Of a stretch of DNA of 64,000 nucleotides, positions 7,568-15,808 are shown in pieces. Within the stretch, counting starts at the first letter, position 1. Each line of letters starts with the position of its first letter. Below the pieces are notes generated by a model. It searched no databases. It was not told where the DNA came from and worked only from the letters and a program-made list of their open reading frames with translations. The position numbers and the translations under genes were made by a program. The stretch covers positions 51,774 through 115,773 of the forward strand of contig NYYH01000014.1 of assembly GCA_002686705.1 (NCBI GenBank), in the 5' to 3' direction. The DNA comes from Bacteroidota bacterium. GTDB taxonomy: Bacteria; Bacteroidota; Bacteroidia; Bacteroidales; F082.

Positions 7568-9095
7568 AGCTAAAATTCGATATTAAAAACAGCAAGTAAC
7601 TCTTTTTGTTCTATGGTGTTAGCCATTACTATTTCAACTGTTTTATTAGAAATGGGTAATGTTGTTTTAACTCCATAAATAGATTTTAGGATATCTAATG
7701 CCTTTTCAGGGCTTAAGCCTGTTTTTTTTACGGAGAGTTGCCTTTCAAACTCTTTGTATAGTTTATAACTACAGAATGCAATTAGCAAATGAGTTTCTAT
7801 TCTACTTGCTTTTCTATGATAAATGGGGCGAACTTTAAGATCTGTTTTAGATATCTTGAATGCCTTCTCTATTTGCCATAACTGCCTGTATTGTTCAATT
7901 ACTTGCTTAGCATTTAAAGAAGCATTGGTGATGTAGCCTTTTAGGCCATCCCATTTACTGTCATGGTTTATTTTCCCTAAATCCAAACGTATGGTAGCGT
8001 TTCCTTCAATTTTTAAAAACTTGTTGTACCCTCTATTGTTTATGTTTTCTTTAGTTAACTTGCCAGAGATGATTCGCTTTTGAAGTCTTTTAATTCCATT
8101 GTCCCTATTGTTTGCATCTTTTCTAGCCCGTTTTTCAGAGTAACTTACAATTAGTTTTGTCCGTTCTTCTTTTTCAAATTCGTGGATAGTATCACTTGCC
8201 CACTTCTTAGAAATAATCTGATCTTTTAGTTGTTTTGTTTCGTTTTTTATCCTTGCGCCCAGAATAAATTCATAACCATGGCTTAGTAACTGTTCTATAT
8301 TGTTCTTTGACAGAAGCCCTGCATCTGCAACCACAACCAACTTACCAGGATTATATCTTTTTTTGAAGTGCTCTAGCACAGGAATAAGCGTTTCTCCTTC
8401 ATATTTGTTTCCTTCAAACATCTCAAATGCTAAAGGATAACCTCCGGTAGTAACCAATAATCCAAGAACAATTTGAGGGCAGTGTGGTTTTCCATCTTTA
8501 CTAAACCCTAGTTTTCTTAGTTCATCTTCTCTGGAAGCCTCAAAGTACAAAGTGCTGACATCATAGAAGATAGCTGATAAAACACCTTTAAAAAGTTTTA
8601 AGGTGTGCTGATAACTTATTAGTTGCAATTGTTCTTTGTATCCCTGATTGAGTTTGTCCAGATAGCGGTAAACTGATGACATAGGGTAATGCTCCTGATA
8701 ATGCCTTGACAAATACTCAATAGTTCTTAGTTTGCTGCCCGGGTAGAGTAATCTGGAAATTATCAGATGACGTAAAAGTTTTTCCGGGATCTGATTGAAA
8801 CCTATTTCATTGAATATGTTTACTAAAACAAGTTCTGTCCCTACAATGCGAACTGCTTGAATACTTTTGCGAACAAAACTAATATGGTCTTCATCCTGAT
8901 CATAAGTGAACTCAATAGCCTTTTGTTTAGTAAGTCTTTCTATCTCTTTTCGAGCTAAACTCTCAAGTTGATTAATATCACTCTCTCTTTTAGCAGAACC
9001 CATTGACTTAATGAGTTTTTGATTACCATATTGCTTCTCTGACTTTTCCTTCTAAGTCAAAAATTTTTGTTTTATTTCCCATTTTAAGAATTACT
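7568..9095 (-). mobile_element. IS1634-type insertion sequence, ends not resolved
   Basis: The element contains one DDE transposase and lies between rex and a decayed secreted-protein gene. I could not identify convincing terminal inverted repeats or a target duplication. The 5' side is probably truncated or damaged: the transposase N-terminus is shorter than usual, and the preceding codons (KEKSEKQYGNQKLIKS) are in frame but run into a TAG. The boundaries given are the limits set by the neighbouring genes. Confidence 0.55.
7570..9003 (-). CDS. IS1634-family (IS4-like) DDE transposase
   Basis: A 477-residue transposase. The catalytic triad is visible as D in FYDVSTLYFE, D in VVVADAGLLS and E in QLWQIEKAFKISK (the YREK-like motif of IS4-related enzymes). 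CPQIVLGLLVTTGGYPLAFE is typical of the IS1634 group. Members are usually 530-600 residues and begin with a short beta-rich segment, so roughly 50 N-terminal residues are missing here, and the annotated ATG may be an internal methionine. Transposition activity is therefore doubtful. Confidence 0.88.
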   Translation of the reverse strand: MGSAKRESDINQLESLARKEIERLTKQKAIEFTYDQDEDHISFVRKSIQAVRIVGTELVLVNIFNEIGFNQIPEKLLRHLIISRLLYPGSKLRTIEYLSRHYQEHYPMSSVYRYLDKLNQGYKEQLQLISYQHTLKLFKGVLSAIFYDVSTLYFEASREDELRKLGFSKDGKPHCPQIVLGLLVTTGGYPLAFEMFEGNKYEGETLIPVLEHFKKRYNPGKLVVVADAGLLSKNNIEQLLSHGYEFILGARIKNETKQLKDQIISKKWASDTIHEFEKEERTKLIVSYSEKRARKDANNRDNGIKRLQKRIISGKLTKENINNRGYNKFLKIEGNATIRLDLGKINHDSKWDGLKGYITNASLNAKQVIEQYRQLWQIEKAFKISKTDLKVRPIYHRKASRIETHLLIAFCSYKLYKEFERQLSVKKTGLSPEKALDILKSIYGVKTTLPISNKTVEIVMANTIEQKELLAVFNIEF

Positions 9096-11361
9096 TTATT
9101 TAATGTTAATCTTCTCAGTTTCAAAATGCATCCCTTTTTTTGTTTTCAAAATATACATTCCTGGTTTAGCGTCGGTTAATCCATATTCAATATTATTTTT
9201 ACCAGGCACTAGTCCTTTGTAAACTTTTTCTTGAACAACTTGTCCATGCATATTGTAAAGAATTGTCTCTAAAGGTTGGGTATCATTTGATATATATTCG
9301 AGTGTAAACTTACCATTAGAAGGATTTGGATAAACATAAGCATTGTCAGGTTTTGGAGGAGCTACCTTTTCTGAAATTCCAACAGTCTTTGGTATATGTA
9401 CAAAATAATTGAAATAATCTTGAGGATCATTTAGACAAAGATCTTCTCCCTATTGATTCATTTCCCAAATCCTACTGATATCATCTTCATAAACTATTTC
9501 TTTATCGAATTTTCTTTCTATTGAAAGTTGGCTGTTATCTCCGAATTCTGCCCATTCTTCTTCTGTTGGATCTGTAAAGGGTGTCTCCTTGATTGAAAGG
9601 AGTTGTTAAAACATATGCTCCTTGTGTGTCTTGTACGTTAATTAATTGATCATGAGTTGCTGAAGCTGTATTTGAAGAATTATAATCTCCCACCATCCCA
9701 TTCCATGTTCTCGTCACTAAATAAGTTACATCAGAACAAGAACCATCATTTGTTTGATCTGAAACATCTGAATGTGAATAAACCGTTCCAGCATACAAAC
9801 TATCTGGTTCTCCATTTGCTGCTACAGAAATATCTGCAGGAAATTCATGTGTTTGATCATCAGGATATTCTACTTGAAGCATTGGATCCCAGTAGGTTGT
9901 TAGATCTGGATCTTGAAAAGTTAATGTTGGATTTCCTGCCAAAAGATCATATTGTAATACATTCCTTATTGAATGTCCCCACTGATTCCAAATTGAATTA
10001 TATTCATACCCATACCAATCTATTTGTACTGAGTGATTTGCATCCATTGAATAATCTCCTGGAACAACTTGTTGATCAGTTTGAGGTTCCCAGAAATACC
10101 ATTGATTAAAATCTGTTACATCATTATCTTCCAAATTTTCTGCACCAACAAAATTCCCACAGATAGCATGTGGTACTCCATCCGTGGTTGTAGTTCTCAC
10201 TCCATAAGCTACATTTTCCCAATCCCCATTTGTTGAAAAATCATATTCTAAGTTTGCTCCTGAAGATAAACCCGAGTTATCAATATCATAAACTCCAAAA
10301 AAATCAATATGTCCCATTTGAGTCATGTATTGATCACAGATCCATCCAGAAGTTGTTGCATTAATTTGATTAACTGTATTCTCTATAATATTTGCTTCTA
10401 ATTTGGTTATTTTATTTACTTTGTTCTTTATTGCAATATCATCTACTAAAGGAATTGTATCATTACCTGGCCTATATGGAACTAAACCAAATGAAGGATC
10501 CGTGATGTCATAAACCAAATCCATTATTCCTCTTGAACTCATTTGTTTATTTTGTTTATCTCTAAATGATTTTGCTTGTGCTTCATTTAAGAAAGAAACA
10601 ATTGTATCTCCCGTGGGTGTTACATGCCAGTGCCTGTATTCTCCATCCCATGATTGGCTTCCATCTTCATTCATTGAATAATCTCCTGGAAAAACTCTCT
10701 CATTTGTTTGAGGTTCAACAAATGTTTCATCAAAGTTAGAAAAAGTTTCTGTTCTTGGCGCCATATCTTCAGGTAATTGAGGGGCATTTTGTGCTTGAAT
10801 AGAATTTATATTAAACAATGAAAATGGGATTTCCTCCTTTGTGAGAGGATCCTGAACAAGTATTGTGCTCATGTCTCTCCAGTGATATTTCAGTTGAACT
10901 TTAGTCATGTTGGCAGCATGACAATCAAAACAAACTTGTCCAACAGCTTCATAGGCTGGCATTATCTTGCCTGGATCTTTAGTCTCAAGCGCCTTTCCAA
11001 GTTCATCAACAACACCCATTGGAAATCTGTTTTTCCATTCAGGAACCATTTTTGAAACTTCAATATATTGGGCTTTAAAATTTTCGAAATCAACTAGCAC
11101 GTTCTCAAAGTCATTTTCAAACAGATCGACAACAATTCCCGTAAACGGAGTGTTCATCTCAAACATTTTAAAAAAAATTGGTGCCATTGCAATTGGTGGA
11201 TAAAAAATATCCATTGATGCCGGTGGGGGCGCGGCAAGTTCATTTAGTTCTAAATTCGTCTGTTTTAGCATAGCCAGCTCCTCAGCCTGAGGATTTCTAC
11301 ATCCGGCTATTAATAATAAGACAATCGCAGCATTTAATAAGTGTAAACAAATTAGTTTCAT
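9096..11361 (-). pseudogene. Chimeric, decayed gene: cytochrome c lipoprotein joined to a type 9 secreted protein
   Basis: The first 608 codons are open (11361 to 9535). Residues 1-180 form a lipoprotein (signal ending LLIAGC, Cys21) with one haem motif CFDCH at 144-148. From about residue 182 the text changes to what reads like the end of a signal peptide and a new secreted protein (INSIQAQNAPQLPED), with a repeated EPQT-xx-xV-x-PGDYSM motif. Near 9580 a frameshift moves the frame to ETPFTDPTEEEWAEF. That frame meets a TAG at 9450-9452, then continues to a type 9 sorting domain (YPNPSNGKFTLEY ... MYILKTKKG) ending at 9096. A strong AAGGAGG lies just before the ATG. Fusion by deletion followed by decay is inferred. 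Confidence 0.7.
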
Positions 11362-11618
11362 ATAACCTCCTTTTTAATTAAGTAATAAAATTCGCAGAAA
11401 ATTTAGTATATTTAGTAAGATTCTAATTATTTAAAACAAATTATTATATACAAACTAATAAATATTTTGACATATTCCAAATTATCAGTTCTGTAAGATG
11501 AATTAGAATAATGTCCAAATATAATATGACTAAGCTCTTTTGCTTACGTTATAACATTGGCCAACAAAACCCGGAAAGCAAATAAAATAACTTTCTAACA
11601 ATGAATCGCTAAATTGAA
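11362..11618. other. Intergenic stretch, no gene seen
   Basis: An AT-rich divergent spacer between the decayed secreted-protein gene and the small gene at 11687. Apart from the Shine-Dalgarno sequence next to 11361 and the ECF-type promoter that follows, I see no open frame, RNA gene or clear hairpin. Confidence 0.5.
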
Positions 11619-11651
11619 TGCATCTTTTTTCTAATTGTACGTCTATATAGT
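11619..11651 (+). promoter_or_regulatory. ECF-type promoter, second probable SigZ site
   Basis: TGCATCTTTTTT (11619-11630) and ACGTCTATATAGT (11639-11651) match the arsM promoter block for block, with the same distance between blocks. The intervening bases differ, as expected for a true promoter and not for a copied segment. It lies 35 bp before the ATG at 11687. Confidence 0.7.
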
Positions 11652-11686
11652 AAAAACAACTAAGAATTTATCACAAAACATAAATC

Positions 11687-11983
11687 ATGAAAACAAAACT
11701 AAATAACACAATGATGCTTATCCTGATTTCTGTAATCATTACCTTTAGCGTAATATTATCTGACTTTACATTTAAAGATGAGCCCCATATTGATGATATC
11801 CCAATCAGCACAGAAATTATATTTGACTCTTTAAAAAACCATGAATTTGTTTTTGAAGAAGAAGATTACATTGATGATATCCCATTCAACACTTGTTCAA
11901 TAGCCATTGAAAGTGCTAATGAAATTTACGAGGATCTTTATGAGCTTGAAATGACAGAAAAGTGGTGCATGAATAGACTTTAA
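11687..11983 (+). CDS. Small membrane-anchored or exported protein of unknown function
   Basis: A 98-residue protein with an N-terminal hydrophobic segment (about residues 9-25, MMLILISVIITFSVIL) that would act as signal or anchor. The acidic remainder carries two copies of a short motif: HIDDIPIST and YIDDIPFNT, about 30 residues apart. Two cysteines occur near the C-terminal half. I do not recognise the family. The strong SigZ-type promoter suggests it belongs to the same stress response as arsM. Confidence 0.65.
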   Translation: MKTKLNNTMMLILISVIITFSVILSDFTFKDEPHIDDIPISTEIIFDSLKNHEFVFEEEDYIDDIPFNTCSIAIESANEIYEDLYELEMTEKWCMNRL

Positions 11984-12041
11984 ATATCGCAACCAGAAAT
12001 ATAATTATTAATCGGCTGTGAAAAAAAAATAATGCCAAAGC

Positions 12042-12072
12042 GTATCCTTTCTAAAAAGACTTACGTCCATAA
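12042..12072 (+). promoter_or_regulatory. Weaker ECF-type promoter before the Cys-rich small gene
   Basis: GTATCCTTTC (from 12042) and ACGTCCATAAAG (12063-12074) resemble the two SigZ-type promoters, but with mismatches and about two bases more between the blocks. It could be a low-affinity SigZ site. Confidence 0.35.
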
Positions 12073-12113
12073 AGATGAAACAACAAATTAATAATTACTA
12101 AAAACGAAAAGTC

Positions 12114-12323
12114 ATGGAAACAATTAAAGAAACTACCCAAAAGAAAGAAATACATGGACTTGCAACTCGCGGCTGGTCAACACTTTGTTATAACTGCGGC
12201 ATATGCAAATTCGCTCACAAAAAACCCGGATCAACCTTTGATAAAGCAATGGAATGGCATCGCACATGGTGTCCTGGCTGGGCTTCACATACCAAAGTGT
12301 ATGGATTAAAAGATATATCCTAG
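12114..12323 (+). CDS. Small cysteine-rich protein, possible metal binder
   Basis: A 69-residue protein without a signal peptide. Four cysteines and several histidines form the pattern C-Y-N-C-G-I-C-K-x-A-H, followed by HRTWCPGW about 20 residues later, together with aromatic residues. This looks like a compact zinc, iron-sulfur or metalloid-binding fold. I do not recognise a named family. Its position after the SigZ-type gene at 11687, with a weak ECF-type promoter of its own, links it loosely to the metal(loid) response. Confidence 0.6.
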   Translation: METIKETTQKKEIHGLATRGWSTLCYNCGICKFAHKKPGSTFDKAMEWHRTWCPGWASHTKVYGLKDIS

Positions 12324-12366
12324 ATATAATAGAAACGACACCTATTTTTTGATATGAATCTATAAA

Positions 12367-13359
12367 TCAAGTTTTGCCTAGTTTGCGTAAGGCGACCCAC
12401 TGTTTAAGCATTTCTCTAGAATCTGTTGCAGGATAACCCAATACCGTCTTTCCGGCAGGTACATCGTTCATAACACCAGAACCCGCACCCACAATGGCTC
12501 CATCGTGTATTGTTGTGTGGTCTTTTATAGAAGCACCTCCTCCAATTATAACGCCATCACCTAAAGTAACTGATCCCGCCAAACCACTGTTGCCCGCCAT
12601 AATACATGAACGGCCCATTACACAATTATGGCCAACCTGAACAAGATTGTCAATCTTACACCCATCTCCAATAATTGTCGAACTAAACTTGCCACGGTCA
12701 ACACATGAGCCTGCTCCAATTACAACCCCATTTCCAATAATAACATTCCCAATATGAGGAATTTTAACAAGCCCTTTGCCATCTTCACTCGGACGATAAC
12801 CAAATCCATCAGCACCAATGCTTACATTAGTGTGAAAAATACAAAATTGCCCTATTTCGCAACGCTCTCGAATAACGGTCCCCGACCAAATAACAGTACC
12901 ATTACCAATTTTGGTTTCATCTAGAATTGTAACGTTAGGAAATAAAACAACGCTATCGCCCAAAATAACATCTTTGCCAATGTAACTACCCGCACCAATT
13001 TTACAACCTTTTCCCATTGTTGCTGATTCATGAATAACAGCTGTTGGATGAATGTCATAATCAACCTGAGGAAGACCAGGGTCAAACACTTCCAATAACT
13101 TAGCCATAGCCAGATCTGCATTATTTACTTTAATTAATGCACGATTTTCACCTGGTTCAATTTCCAGTTTATCATTAACAATTGCCGCACAGGCTTTTGA
13201 CGTATCCCATAACAATGCATATTTCGAACTTCCAATAAATGAAATGTGATTATTAGACGCTTTGTCAAGTTGCTCAGCTCCTATTATCCGCTGATTAGTA
13301 TCTCCAACCAATTCACCTTTTAATATTTCGTTGATTTCTTTAATTGTTAACGATTTCAT
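12367..13359 (-). CDS. lpxD: UDP-3-O-(3-hydroxyacyl)glucosamine N-acyltransferase LpxD
   Basis: A 330-residue cytosolic trimeric enzyme of lipid A synthesis that transfers a 3-hydroxyacyl chain from ACP to UDP-3-O-acylglucosamine. Residues 1-100 form the uridine-binding domain (ISFIGSSKYALLW). Residues 105-300 are a left-handed beta helix built of hexapeptide repeats (IGAGSYIGKDVILGDSVVL and similar). The catalytic histidine lies in VQVGHNCVMG. It stands alone here, away from other lpx genes. Bacteroidota often carry more than one lpxD, so this may be an additional copy. Confidence 0.93.
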   Translation of the reverse strand: MKSLTIKEINEILKGELVGDTNQRIIGAEQLDKASNNHISFIGSSKYALLWDTSKACAAIVNDKLEIEPGENRALIKVNNADLAMAKLLEVFDPGLPQVDYDIHPTAVIHESATMGKGCKIGAGSYIGKDVILGDSVVLFPNVTILDETKIGNGTVIWSGTVIRERCEIGQFCIFHTNVSIGADGFGYRPSEDGKGLVKIPHIGNVIIGNGVVIGAGSCVDRGKFSSTIIGDGCKIDNLVQVGHNCVMGRSCIMAGNSGLAGSVTLGDGVIIGGGASIKDHTTIHDGAIVGAGSGVMNDVPAGKTVLGYPATDSREMLKQWVALRKLGKT

Positions 13360-13400
13360 AGGGTTCTTTTTTGTTAATGGACCTTTGTGTACAGCGCTGG

Positions 13401-13408
13401 CAAAACTA
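13401..13408 (-). promoter_or_regulatory. -7 promoter box for lpxD
   Basis: On the minus strand this reads TAGTTTTG, fitting TAnnTTTG, about 42 bp before the lpxD ATG. No clear -33 TTG was found at the right distance. Confidence 0.4.
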
Positions 13409-13540
13409 TAAAAAACAAGGAAATGGATACCATTTTTGGTTTGTTAAGTATTATTCTGGAATTTTAAAGAAGTAGAGCTAAGGTCAATAGCTGGTAAACC
13501 TCAATTATTTAATTTCTTGGATTCTTACAACCATCAAACA

Positions 13541-13566
13541 AATAAAAGACATTGATGTCTTTTATT
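13541..13566 (+). promoter_or_regulatory. Operator-like palindrome upstream of ric
   Basis: Two perfect 12-bp arms (AATAAAAGACAT and its complement ATGTCTTTTATT) flank a two-base centre. The site ends 11 bp before the -7 box of the ric promoter, where a repressor or activator would act. The binder is unknown; a nitrosative-stress regulator of the CRP/FNR or Rrf2 type would fit the downstream gene. Confidence 0.55.
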
Positions 13567-13576
13567 AAACATTTAA

Positions 13577-13584
13577 TATATTTG
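13577..13584 (+). promoter_or_regulatory. -7 promoter box for ric (TATATTTG)
   Basis: TATATTTG fits TAnnTTTG and lies 29 bp before the ric ATG. A TTG within the palindrome (13552-13554) is 22 bp upstream and could serve as the -33 element. Confidence 0.55.
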
Positions 13585-13612
13585 CAAATTCAAAAAACAA
13601 AATATATCAGAG

Positions 13613-14314
13613 ATGGAAATAAAAAAAATAGACGAATTAACAGTTGGTGAAATTGTAGCAAACGATTTTAGAGCATCATCAGTTTTTAAAAATGCAGGTA
13701 TTGATTTTTGTTGCGGAGGAAAACAAAGTCTTGAAGAGGCTTGCCTTGAAAAAGGAATCAATAAAGAAGAATTAGCATTAGAATTGAAAAACCTTGAAAA
13801 GGAACCAACCAACAATTCCATTAATTTCAAAGAATGGGAATTAGGATTTTTATGTGATTACATTGTTAATACGCATCATAAATTTGTTGCAAAAAATTTA
13901 CCTGAAATAGTATTTTATACAGAAAAAATAGCAACTGTACATGGAGAACACCATCCTGAATTAATTGTTGTTGCAAACCTATTTAGCAAAATAAATGACG
14001 CACTTATACCTCACTCGAAAAACGAGGAGGAAATTCTTTTTCCTGCAATTAAAGAAATGGTTTTAAATGAATCACCGACAGCAAAGAAGACAATTGTAAG
14101 TGAGATTACGCGTATGTTGGAAGAGCATGATAATGCCGGAAAAGCTATGGATGAAATAAACAGGAAAACAAAGTCTTATCAAGTGCCGGAAGATGGTTGT
14201 GCAACGTATCAGGTCGCATTTAAAATGCTTCAAGAATTTGAAGACGATCTACATGTTCATGTTCACCTTGAAAACAACATACTTTTTCCTAGAGCCATTG
14301 AATTGGCAAGTTAA
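13613..14314 (+). CDS. ric: Iron-sulfur cluster repair di-iron protein Ric (ScdA/YtfE)
   Basis: A 233-residue cytosolic protein that repairs iron-sulfur clusters damaged by nitric oxide or oxidants. The N-terminal ScdA domain (about residues 5-65) has the signature DFCCGGKQSLEEAC. The rest is a hemerythrin-like four-helix bundle with the histidine and glutamate ligands (NTHHKFV, HGEHHPEL, PHSKNEEEILFP, EEHDNAG, HVHLENNILFPRA). It is monocistronic, with its own promoter and a palindromic operator-like site. Confidence 0.93.
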   Translation: MEIKKIDELTVGEIVANDFRASSVFKNAGIDFCCGGKQSLEEACLEKGINKEELALELKNLEKEPTNNSINFKEWELGFLCDYIVNTHHKFVAKNLPEIVFYTEKIATVHGEHHPELIVVANLFSKINDALIPHSKNEEEILFPAIKEMVLNESPTAKKTIVSEITRMLEEHDNAGKAMDEINRKTKSYQVPEDGCATYQVAFKMLQEFEDDLHVHVHLENNILFPRAIELAS

Positions 14315-14431
14315 AAAGAGCTCACTAATTTGAATAACCAACTTTTTTCTGACGTTGTTTAAATCATTTTTAATTTCTAACTAATTCTTAAATAAACCAT
14401 ATCTTCGGCGCTAAAATAATTAAAGCGCATT

Positions 14432-15601
14432 ATGGAGTCATTAATATCCCCCGACAGCCACGTAGTTTTGTTTTTAATGGTTATCGGCGCAGCGGCCCTA
14501 GGTATTTATTCTGAATATAAAAAGTGGTTTGGCAAACTTTCTGGCATACTTGTAACTATGATTTCTATGTCTTTACTATCAATGGCAGGAGTAGTTCCAG
14601 TTGCTTCTAATCCGAACATTAAAGTGGATGTATACGAGATGGTATTCAGCTACTTTATTCCTATTTCAATTCCAATGTTATTATTTAGCACCAATATTAC
14701 AAAAATAATAAAGGAAAGTGGAAAGCTACTAGTAGCATATATTATTGGAGCAATAGGTATTGTAATAGGATGTTTTATTGCTTATAGCTTTATCGATCTG
14801 GGGGAGGATTCTGGAAATACCGCAGGTGTTATTGCGGCTACTCTTATAGGTGGTAGTGTTAATTTTATTGCTGCTGCCAAAATATTGAATTTTAGTACAA
14901 ATCCCATGTTTACAGCAACAATCGCCGTTGACAATTTTGTATCTAATTTATACACTTTATTTCTGTTTTTAACCCCTTCTATTATTTTTCTCTCACGGTT
15001 TTTTGTAAAGCCAAAGAAGGAAAATCTTGAGGATAAAGATGAAAAGCAACTGGAAGAAAAATTCCCAATTACAATGGAGCGAATTGCCGTTTCGTTATTT
15101 ATTGCAGCATTAATTGCTGCCATGGGCAATATAATTGCCCCCCCCATTACAAAATCTACTACAAACAGATCTTAATTTGAGCCTACTTTTAATTACAATT
15201 TTTGCGGTTGTTGCAGCTAATCTGTTTCCAAAAAAACTAATTGCTTTAGAGAAAACATCTTTTTCACTTGGCATGTGGATGATGTATGTGTTTTTAGCAG
15301 TAATTGGAGCAGCGACCAATATTGAGCAAATATTAAGTATTGGCCCCTCCGTACTATTATTCTACATTACAATAATGCTTTTCCATTTTGTGTTTTTGGT
15401 TTCTTTAGCGAAACTTTTCAAACTAGATGTTTATGAAGTAGTTGTTTCATCTGCAGCAAACATAATGGGGCCTTCGGTAGCGGCACCAATGGCGGCATCC
15501 ATGGGACGAAAAAAACTAGTTACACCGGCATCCTTGTCGGAATACTAGGGTATGTAATTGGAACTTTTATTGGTGTTTCAATTGCAATGTACCTATCGTG
15601 A
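14432..15601 (+). pseudogene. DUF819-family membrane protein with two frameshifts
   Basis: The three open pieces join into one DUF819-type integral membrane protein of about 390 residues: 14432-15145, then a frame with LSLLLITIFAVVAANLFPKKL, then GILVGILGYVIGTFIGVSIA ending at TGA 15599-15601. The first shift lies in a run of eight C (15138-15145); seven C would restore the frame. The second is a one-base loss near 15520. Conserved DUF819 features are present on both sides (LIGGSVNFIAAAK, SAANIMGPSVAAPMAASMG). The function of the family is not established. The lesions may be true decay, slippage-based switching or sequencing errors. Confidence 0.8.
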
Positions 15602-15808
15602 AGCTCAATGGATATATAATTGATAATAAATAACTGAAAATACACATTATTAGTTTTCCAATCAATAAAAATTCAATTAACAAAAAATTAAAACTAGTTG
15701 ATTGTGTTTTAGTTAAAGCAATAAACAGATTTAAGGCGATCAATAGCTTTGGCTCGTCGGAATTTTAGTTGATATTTAGCTATCTTTACACTCCAAAGAA
15801 AGTAAGCT

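Noticed and set aside
9657..10109. 150-residue plus-strand open frame rich in His, Leu and Asn
   Set aside because: It lies antisense to the secreted-protein gene, has a skewed composition expected of a shadow frame and no promoter or family features.
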